Shown here piece after piece: positions 9,953 through 17,502 of a DNA stretch of 21,405 bases (its first letter is position 1; the number at the start of each line of letters is the position of its first letter). The notes below the pieces were generated by a model. That model had not been told where the DNA came from. It worked only from the letters and a program-made list of their open reading frames with translations, and did no database searches. The position numbers and the translations under genes are program-made. The DNA is from Protostelium mycophagum (taxonomy: Eukaryota > Evosea > Variosea > Protosteliida > Protosteliaceae), in NCBI GenBank assembly GCA_002081555.1, contig MZNV01002096.1, positions 1 to 21,405 on the forward strand. Reading direction: 5' to 3'.

Positions 9953-10345
9953 GGTGGTTGTTGCTTTTGCTTTTTTTGTGAAATCCGCAATTCTTTTTTG
10001 CCACATCGCCTTTTTATCTTTTCGCTTTATTTTCTTCGGACCGAAGGAAAAAACAAGTCTCACATGATTGGGCCAGTGCAAAGGGCAGTGGTGTACACTT
10101 GTTAGAAGTGTGAGTGGTGGGATGTGAGTGGTGAGTGGTGAGTGATGAGATGTGAGATCGAACTTCGAGATTCCAAAAAAAGGGTGGAAAAAGATGATTA
10201 ATGGACAAAAACTAAATGTCTACTGAGAGACTCACATCGAGAGATCACAGAGAGGGGAAAAATACAAATTCATAAATTTAAATCAAATTACATCACATTC
10301 ATCGGGAAAAATTCAGTAAAGAATGGGGGGTAATTATACTAATTT
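9953..10345. other. SEC22 upstream region / HP1 downstream region
   Basis: These 393 bp separate the HP1 stop from the SEC22 start, both genes being on the minus strand. The region holds an in-frame upstream extension of SEC22 (to about 10081, not supported by the family start), a GTGAGTG repeat run at 10107-10157, and an A-rich stretch at 10255-10320. I see no independent gene. Confidence 0.5.
10107..10157. repeat. GTGAGTG-type simple repeat
   Basis: Imperfect short tandem units of GTGAGTG/GTGAGATG recur at least six times on the plus strand, just upstream of SEC22. On the transcribed strand this reads CACTCAC-type units, which could be promoter or 5' UTR sequence. Confidence 0.75.
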
Positions 10346-11500
10346 TTAATTCGAACCGTTGCTGCCCAAGGATGTGAGAGGCTGCACAAATTCTGATCTC
10401 TCTTCTTCATTGTCAAACTGTCTTTGGTTCAGAAAAACAATTTGTATTGCGGTTATAACCTTCAATCGGCTCTCGTAGAATGCGATGACTGTCTGTGGTG
10501 CTTGCATGTTCACAATCCATGCTGGTACAAAGGTTCTTTTCGCTGAGCCTTTCCTGTTACTGGTCAATCTTATAATTTAGAATATTCTTAGTGTCAGAAT
10601 TAGATTAATTATATATTAATGTATATTAATATTCTCACCACGAGATATATAAATTGAGCTCGCCTCCAATCATACGACCACCAATGATCTCATCGATCAC
10701 GTCACCGTACGGAAATCCGACCTTCCTATCTGGATCATCTGCGCTAAGTTTAGTCATTAAGAACGAAGAGGAACACAACCTTTTTCCTTATCGTATGTGG
10801 AGTCTGCAGGGGCTGATGAGGCTGTATTGTTGGTGTTTTGGCTGGGAGTTGTTCCATTTTGATTCGTTTCCTCATTGTTCTGTGTTCATCAGAATCATGT
10901 CGTACGAACGTCATAGACCTACTTGGGTCTCGTCAGTCTTCGGTTTCTTGGGTGATTTTATCGGCTGAGATATTAAGAAGGAATAATATTTCCATTATAT
11001 AGGCCTCTGCTTACCGTTGAATATGGGGTCTTCTCTATAACGCCTTCTCCCTCTGAATTTTTATTCTGTAATTTTCAATCGTCATTTCATCCTATAGGTC
11101 TACCCTCTTCGCACTCTTTGAGGCTTTTAGAAGCATATTTCCCGTTGGTGTGTGAGGTAGATCTTCAAACATTATTTCTGATTGATCATGAGATTATTTA
11201 CTTTTTTCCTTTCGCTGTTTGTATTCGTCAATAAGGAGATTACAGAATAGATTGTCTTTATCCTCCCAGGTGTTCTCCGAGTCATCATAACCCTCCCATT
11301 TGATCTCATATTGGAGTGTGTTCTGCAAATGTATTACATTTGTATCTAAACATCAGATTCTTTACTCACAGAAGGTTTCACTATCCTCTCACCGACAATC
11401 ATTTCGACGACAAAGATGTCCTAATTATTGAAGTAAGATCCCCTGTGGCATAAAACACCCTTACTTCTGCTGGTTCCTGCTTCTTATTCCTCTTGGCCAT
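10346..11500 (-). CDS. HP1-type chromodomain/chromoshadow protein
   Basis: Nine exons: 11500-11465, 11420-11370, 11322-11202, 11162-11104, 11065-11015, 10964-10923, 10879-10780, 10738-10639 and 10559-10346, giving 257 residues. The chromodomain (about residues 13-68) reads IFVVEMIVGERIV, then YEIKWEGYDDSENTWE. Its likely methyl-lysine cage is Phe, Trp, Tyr, with Phe replacing the usual first Tyr. A flexible hinge rich in Ser, Lys, Asn and Thr follows. The chromoshadow domain (about 160-221) includes FVPAWIVNMQAPQTVIAFYE, the dimerisation helix region. HP1 proteins bind H3K9me chromatin and recruit silencing partners. Residues 222-257 form an extra tail not usual in small HP1s. Introns are 38-50 nt except the last (79 nt); the acceptor of that intron (GACCAG at 10560) was chosen because an earlier AG creates a stop. 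PHD gene sequence ends 100 bp upstream. Confidence 0.9.
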
Positions 11501-11600
11501 TTTATCAGATGATGGCTTCTTTAAAAAATGTTCTTTTTGGCGGTAAAATATTAATTAAACGGTCTACAACGAGAATCTAATTTTTAACTGTTTTATCTTT

Positions 11601-14069
11601 CTATATTATATCAGCTTGTATGGGTACGAATAATCTTCTCTTCTTCTGCACCGGACGCTCTTCTCTCTCACATTTCTGGCAGATAAATCCTCCTTTTTCT
11701 TTTTATCTCATGTAAAGACACAAAATTCTACCTTCTCTCTCTGCAGTGCCCGTTGGAACACAGATCACGTGATACATCTCTCCACACCCTTTGCAAGAGA
11801 TCGTTCTGAGTATTGAATTAAATATTAATTTTTCTTCTGAAAAAGATAATCTCACCTTCCATCTTTCGAATGCCCACCACAGCTTTTGCACGTGGAATTT
11901 GTCTGTTCTGCCTGCTTCAATCTTTTCTCCGTTTCGAATAGATTTTTCTCTACTTCGGCGACCTTTTGCATCAAAAAATTATGTCCTGTATTCTGCTTTC
12001 CGTGAGACGAATAAAATTGGAAGATAAAAACCTGTTTAGTCCTCCTATCTTTAGTGTCTCCACGTGCTGAATTTCGAGGAGTTCTGTCGGAATTTCTTTC
12101 AACGAGCTTCGGCTGTTCTGAGTGTCTCGTTGGTGTCGGTGGTGCTTCGGTGGAGTTTTTCAGATATTTTTGTTTATCCTTTTGCATCTCCGTGATTCTG
12201 CCGGTCAAGCGGCTATTTTCCTCTTCCAAGAAAGATGCACGCTGTTGCAATACTATCTGTTCTTTGTGATATCAGTCATTCTTATGGGTCACATGGAGAG
12301 AATGTGCAATACTCGGTCGTCAAAAGTCGATCTTTGGCACATAGTTATGCTATATTCCGTAAAGAGGTGTGCTCACCTTTCACGTTGAGCTCTTGTGACT
12401 CTCTCAACTCGCGGGTGAGGTTCTGTTTGGCCTCCTCCCATTCCTTCTGTCTGCATTCCCAGGAGTGCAGTACATTTCTAAGTGATTTTAATTCGTCCTC
12501 CAGATAGGTCTTGGCCATGTCGGTTTCGCGAAGACGGACGGAAAGTTGATCGAATCTGTAGAAATTAGAAAAAAAATGTCGGAAATTCCGGCTCACCGAG
12601 TTCTTTCTAAACTTATTTCTATTTCTTGACGTTTCAATAGAGCTTCGAGCTCAGTTGTTCTCTGAAGGATGGCGTCAATCTGAGCGGCACCTTGTTGCTC
12701 TTCGGTCCTCCTCTCTACGGCCTCGATGGTGAGGTCCCTCTTTGCCTTCACCAGTTCCAAATTCAACTGTTCAGATAGATTTCTGATCTCTTCATTCTTC
12801 TGCATGATCTCAGTATATTGTACATGTCTATGCAAAGATTGGATTTAAGGTAGGAGTGTACCTTGCTTAAACTCTCGGTAACATTATCGAGCTGAGAGAG
12901 TACGAGAGAGTGATTCTTTCTCAATCCCTCCACTTCTTCTCGACAGAGGCGTAATTGATCCATATTTTCTTCCATCAGCTTTAATATATTCTATTTATGT
13001 ATCAATAAACAAGTAGAGGAGATACGATATTACCAATTTTTTTTCGGTGATGTTGGACTTTTCCTCGACTATTTTCTTTGATATTTGTTTCTCGTGAAAC
13101 TATTAGGGAATATCGTGAAATGATGATCATGAGTAAAGAATAAAGGATATCTCATCGAGCGCCAATTGTAAAGTAGAAGCTTTGTCTTGCAATGCTCTCC
13201 TCTCTTCTTTGATAAATTGGTGTTCTCTCTCTAACTTTTCATAACACTCCGTCATCTGCTGCATAGAGGCACGATCTACATCCATCTTCGCTGATCCCAT
13301 CAGTGCACGCCTGAATCATCGCCTCACCTTTCAATTGTTCCTTTTCGGCCAACATTGTGTCCAGATGATTCTTCATGAGTTGTTCTATTTCTGGTCAAAA
13401 CCACGATTCATGCGGGGTTCACCTGTCTCTTCATGCTTCCCCACCGCCAAGAGAATATTCTGTGTCTGCGATTGAGTTTGGGCAACGAAATGAAGGTATC
13501 TTTCGTGTGTGTGCTTATATGCCTCAACTGCTCGCTTTAATTCTGCGTGATCATTGTTAATGGTCTTTAGTTTGAGCTCCAAATCGAGTGTCTGGACCTG
13601 AGAAGGGTTAGAGCAGGAGTGGTGGTGGTCGTACTCTGGATTCTTGAGAAAATCGCCTGTGTGCTTCCAATTTCGCCTCAAGAAGTTCTTTTTCTTGATT
13701 GAGATCCCCAATGATCTGTTTCGATTGAAGCTTCTCATTATGTATCTGATCAGGTTAAAAGCAGAATTAATCAGCGAAGGGATGACCTCTCTTTCAAACT
13801 TGTGCTTCTCCTCGGTGAGTTGTTGAATGAGCCTCTCTGTCTCCGTTTTGTCTGGCTTCTTCTGCTTTTGTAATAATTGTTCAATGTACCCTTCGTTACT
13901 GGTGTTGCGGTCCTGTCCTTTAAGCTCAATGTGTCTAATGAACATGTCTTACACGAATGGACTTCCCGTCATCCGCCAGCTTGGAGATGTGAGATCTGAG
14001 GTGAGAGAACCTCGAAGCAATACTCTCAACGGAGACACCACAATAATTGTCGGGCTCTTCGACTTCCAT
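11601..14069 (-). CDS. Coiled-coil protein with C-terminal PHD finger (14 exons)
   Basis: Exons: 14069-13953, 13912-13787, 13745-13635, 13597-13423, 13384-13328, 13290-13151, 13093-13034, 12978-12862, 12808-12597, 12555-12377, 12252-12032, 11962-11856, 11805-11732 and 11692-11601, giving 595 residues with all phases consistent. Residues of about 40-440 are almost entirely heptad-like, charged coiled coil (for example TETERLIQQLTEEKHKFE and KAKRDLTIEAVERRTEEQQG). A Ser/Thr/Pro/Arg-rich linker follows. A C4HC3 PHD finger then occupies about 530-573: CKSC-x11-CKGC-x4-H-x2-C-x13-CQKC. The protein ends in a basic KKRR tail. PHD fingers usually read histone H3 tails, and a structural or chromatin role is inference. 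I do not recognise a named orthologue. Intron 6 is an AT-AC intron with U12-type signals; the other twelve are GT-AG, 37-124 nt. Confidence 0.85.
13094..13150 (-). other. U12-type AT-AC intron
   Basis: Read on the minus strand, the 57-nt intron starts ATATCCTTTA, which matches the U12 AT-AC donor consensus ATATCCTT. It ends TTCCCTAATAGTTTCAC, combining a near-consensus U12 branch site (TTCCCTAAT against TTCCTTAAC) with a terminal AC about 9 nt later. Splicing joins GAT GAG to GAG AAA CAA in frame (LALDE|EKQISKK), and the coiled coil continues. There is no GT donor at this exon end. Confidence 0.85.
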
Positions 14070-14253
14070 GTTCCCCAGAATATACGAATTAAATTCAAAA
14101 AGGAGGACTACAACGAGATCACCGCGGCAGCAAAAAACTGGTGTCCAAGTAATGAATATCTCAACACAGATTTTACATAACGTTATTAATAAAGTGGTAA
14201 TATATGTGTCGCTCAGATATATGCTCCATATAAAATTTATCACCCTAATGGAA
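14070..14253. other. Spacer between the PHD gene and RPS25
   Basis: The 184 bp between the RPS25 stop (14254) and the start of the coiled-coil/PHD gene (14069) lie between two minus-strand genes. They must contain the RPS25 3' end and the promoter of the PHD gene. No distinct motif stands out. Confidence 0.4.
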
Positions 14254-14775
14254 TTAGGCAGAGGTGGCTCTGGTGTAGATGACCTGGTGAGAGTGGACGT
14301 GGACGGGCTTGATGAGTCCCTTGGTAGCCAACTCGCGGATGGCCTTCTTGGCAAGAGAGCCGTTGACCTTCAGAGCCTCAGAAACGCTCGATACTGTGAT
14401 CAGCTTGGAAGAGGGGATTCTCTTGTAGAGAGCATCGTAAGTGGGCTTGTCGAAGAGGACAAGGTTGGCGGACTTCTCCTTGCTCTTTCCCTTGGACCAC
14501 TTCTATAAAAACAAATGTTACCAATCATACAAAATAAACGTCGGTTTATCTCACCTTTTTCTTGGCCTTGCCACCTCCAGATCCTCCCTTGGCAGCGGAT
14601 TTAGCGGCTTGGATTTGCTTGCTCTTTCCTCCCTTGGCGTCCTTGGGGGGCTGATTCATTCAGCATCACATTTCATTTCATCATCAAGATTCTAAGATTG
14701 GATTGATGTTGGATGGGATTAATATAGAGGTGACTGCGATGAAAAAAGCGATGGATGCTGTGCTCTACTTACCAT
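14254..14775 (-). CDS. RPS25: 40S ribosomal protein S25
   Basis: Exons are 14775-14773, 14650-14555 and 14502-14254, giving 115 residues against 125 in human eS25. The protein sits on the 40S head. The N-terminus (MPPKDAKGG) and Lys/Ala/Gly-rich extension match the family. The winged-helix body follows: [40 protein letters not shown], a conserved [13 protein letters not shown] and [11 protein letters not shown]. The first coding exon contains only the ATG: a GTAAGT donor follows immediately, and the 122-nt intron ends TCAG before CCC CCC AAG. The second intron is 52 nt. Codon use is visibly biased toward C-ending codons, as expected for a highly expressed gene. It is divergent from the NDUFA6-like gene. 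Confidence 0.96.
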
Positions 14776-14907
14776 TCTGTGTGATTGATGGAGACAAAAA
14801 GACAGAGGATCAAGGCAGAATCTCAATCGCGACCCAATTTTGAGATATCATTACTACTTGTAGATGGTGCAACTATAATTTAATTATTTTATTCAGATCT
14901 CGCCAAG
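14776..14907. promoter_or_regulatory. Bidirectional promoter region, RPS25 / NDUFA6-like
   Basis: Only 132 bp separate the divergent start codons of RPS25 (-) and the NDUFA6-like gene (+), so both promoters and 5' UTRs must lie here. The stretch ATTCAG at 14891-14896, just before the plus-strand start, resembles an acceptor for a 5' UTR intron. No clear TATA box is seen. Confidence 0.5.
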
Positions 14908-15456
14908 ATGATGCTCCTCAGGAACACCCAGGGCTTCAGCTCAGCAACTGTCCGCTCCGTAAATCACGCAGAGCTTCGATCTAAGACATTGGGTCTTTAC
15001 AAGCATTGTCTTGCCGTCGCACCAGCAGTGGTCAAGGCATACAATCTGAACCGCTCTACAGAACGTCTGAGGGATGCCATCAAGGCAGAATTTGTTTACT
15101 ACAAAGATGTGAAGGATATCGATCAGGCCGAAGCCCTCATCCACAAAGCAGGCCAAGAGTTGGACGAGTGCTTCAACATGTGGAAGACCAAATGGCATGT
15201 GGAACAGATGTTTGACAATCTCGAGATCACCAAGAAGAAGTTAGAGGCAAGAGGCAAAGAGCCCATTTTATTGACGAGCGAAACACCTATGGAAATCATG
15301 GGACAATACATGGCCATATTCTCGGACGATCCATTCCCCAACGACGAATTTCACAAATACATGGAGCTATCTCAAGAGGACAGATTGAAGTTTATCGAAA
15401 AGAGACTCCGTTCAGACGATCCCGTTATTAAGGCTTTTGCTGAGGGCAGAGTATGA
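14908..15456 (+). CDS. Complex I LYR subunit, NDUFA6/B14-like
   Basis: This is a single-exon gene of 182 residues. After a short, Ser/Arg-containing N-terminus (MMLLRNTQGFSSATVRSV) that could be a mitochondrial presequence, an LYR-type motif appears as LGLYKHCL. The helical core follows, including VVKAYNLNRSTERLRDAIKA, VKDIDQAEALIHKAGQELDE and WKTKWHVEQMF. This order matches NDUFA6/B14, the matrix-arm subunit that binds the acyl carrier protein in respiratory complex I. The protein is longer than the usual 125-135 residues: about 60-70 acidic/charged C-terminal residues follow the family core and match nothing I recognise. Another LYR-family member is the main alternative. The gene is divergent from RPS25, and the MPPED-like gene follows 225 bp downstream. 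Confidence 0.75.
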   Translation: MMLLRNTQGFSSATVRSVNHAELRSKTLGLYKHCLAVAPAVVKAYNLNRSTERLRDAIKAEFVYYKDVKDIDQAEALIHKAGQELDECFNMWKTKWHVEQMFDNLEITKKKLEARGKEPILLTSETPMEIMGQYMAIFSDDPFPNDEFHKYMELSQEDRLKFIEKRLRSDDPVIKAFAEGRV

Positions 15457-15681
15457 TATAAATTAGCCACGATGTCGAATTCAATCATTATTTATTTATT
15501 CAATCTAAAATCCAAACAAAAACATTTTCAACAATTACAAAAATAAAGAGGACTGCGCTACAAAGTATTCAAAGGATTATTTTCAAAGACAACAGAAGGC
15601 AAACATTTATTCATCAACACCAATTCATCCCAAAAGATGTCGCAGATTTGCGCGAAGTTGTTTCGTCACTTTTAATTTTCG

Positions 15682-17201
15682 ATGGGCGCGAACTACTCTT
15701 CGAATGTCGCTTTTACAGAGGCACAACTAAAAGACTTACACTTGGAAGAGGTTTCTGCCGATGAGGTATCGGAGGATTTGTGATTTTGCCAGATGTAAAA
15801 TCTACAGATACCGAGGGTAGAACATCCTAGAGGCCTTTCTGATCCTCCGAAACGACTAAGATTTGTTTGTATATCTGACACACATACTCTTCATGCCAAC
15901 ATAAAGGTGAAAGAAATAGTTATACAGCACCATTCTCACTGATTCCACAGATACCAGATGGTGATGTGTTGATTCATGCAGGTGATGTATCATTTATCAT
16001 CTAATGTTGGTGCCTGAAATGGGACAGGAGATTTCACACGTTATCCTTCTTTCCAATATCAAATAACCAACTTTAATACCTGGTTGGGGACTTTACCACA
16101 CAAATACAAGATCGTCATAGCGGGAAATCATGACATGATTATCACCTCCTCTCGAAGTGCGGAAGCGACAAGGAAAGCTTACCTCTCAAACTGTACGCAC
16201 TACTTGCAAGTGAGTTTTTTCTACGACCATTATCGCTTAACTAATTCACGTAAAAAATAAATAAATGGTACTCTAAATACATCTTAATTTCCGGTCTTTG
16301 CATAACTGCAAGACACTGTCTGAAGAAAAGAAGGATACTTTTGTACTTGTAGATGGAATCAAGATTTACGGCGCACCTTGGCACGCAAAGAGACCGTTTT
16401 ATTATCTGTCCTGTAATTTTGGAAAGATAGAAGCTGAATCTGCTGGAACATTAACTGCAGGTGAGGATATTCTTATTGTAATGTCATTATTCAACGTTCT
16501 CCACCATATGATATATAATATCAACATTAATATTACTAAAAAAAGAACACTTCAAAGCACAATCATATGACAGAGCCAATACAAGCGAAAAGCTATGGCA
16601 GAGAAACAGTACAAATGAACAATGATCAAAGTGCGGCAGACGCTACGCTATACCCATAATGTCAATATAATAATGCGGCAGAGCTGCAGTACAAAATCAA
16701 ATAGAAACATGCCTCATTGTTAAAATGAGAAGTGACGTCTATCATCTGATGCACTACAGAACTCTCAGAAGACCCCACCTCCACTGCAGACATTGAAGGA
16801 AAGTGGAATTTGGTCCCAGAAGACACCGATATATTGATCACACACGTGCCTCCCCTTGGTGTGAGAGACAGGAATCACAGCAACAAGCCGATCGGTTCGA
16901 AGCATTTGTTGGCCACAGACGTATTGAGGTGATTGATGGTGGAATTTTGTACAAGTGTATTTTTGTTTTTCTGCAACCTCATTGATTTGTCCGTAGGGTC
17001 AGACCTCGTGTGCACATCTTTGGCCACAATCATGACCAGTTTGGCACGAGTTCCTTCAATAGTGCAGAGAATAAGGATATCATCAAAAAGCTACAAGTGT
17101 TCTACAACCAGCCAGAAGGAGATGCAAACTTTGACATACTATTCGTGAACGCGGCACAAGCAAACAACATGAAGCCGATTGTCTTTGACTTTTACTATTA
17201 A
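15682..17201 (+). CDS. MPPED/239FB-type metallophosphoesterase
   Basis: Exons are 15682-15765, 15808-15906, 15951-15981, 16028-16209, 16313-16460, 16760-16928 and 16997-17201, giving 305 residues. This is a calcineurin-like phosphoesterase fold with all metal ligands visible: SDTH (Asp52, His54), GD (Asp73), GNHD (Asn105, His106), THVPPLG (His210) and GHNH (His248, His250). IYGAPW and VHIFGHNHDQFG are typical of the MPPED1/2 family. Mammalian MPPED1/2 have Gly at one GHNH ligand (GGIH), so this version should be fully active toward phosphomonoesters/diesters. The N-terminus MGANYSS fits an N-myristoylation signal (Gly2, Ser6), suggesting membrane attachment. Introns are 42, 44, 46, 103, 299 and 68 nt; exon 3 is 31 nt. 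The 299-nt intron contains repeated motifs. Confidence 0.9.
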
Positions 17202-17502
17202 TAAAATATTATTTATAAAACATTCAGCGCTACGAGTCCAAAATTTTCGTTTCGAGTCAATACAAAGGCGACTACAGGTTCAAATGCTAAAAATTGATTA
17301 TCTTTTTGGATTCTGGAGGTCTCGTGAATCTTGAGGATTTAAATTGAGTGAGGGTGATCACTTCAACAAGCAGAACATTGAGAGGAATAAACCAGAATGT
17401 CTGAATTGCAACCAATTTAAGAAAGAGCAGATGGACAGACAGAGCCTAAAAGGCCATAAAACATGATGTGTGAACTTAGAAAAATAAAGAGGATAAAGTT
17501 AT
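17202..17502. other. Convergent 3' spacer between the MPPED-like gene and CASP
   Basis: The 301 bp between the two convergent stop codons start with AATAAAATATT, a probable polyadenylation signal for the MPPED-like gene. No open gene or RNA gene is supported. A tRNA B-box-like string near 17278-17288 lacks a matching T stem. Confidence 0.5.

Noticed and set aside
10006-10081. Longer SEC22 start (upstream in-frame ATG and open frame)
   Set aside because: The longin domain of SEC22 normally starts at M-x-x-LTMIAR, which is at 9952. The upstream residues are Lys-rich, as expected of UTR read in frame.
13827-14508. Plus-strand open frames of 117 and 153 codons
   Set aside because: They are shadows of the PHD gene 5' exons and of RPS25 exon 3 on the minus strand.
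17278-17288. tRNA B-box-like GGTTCAAATGC
   Set aside because: The flanks do not form a T stem or acceptor stem, and no A box lies at the right distance.
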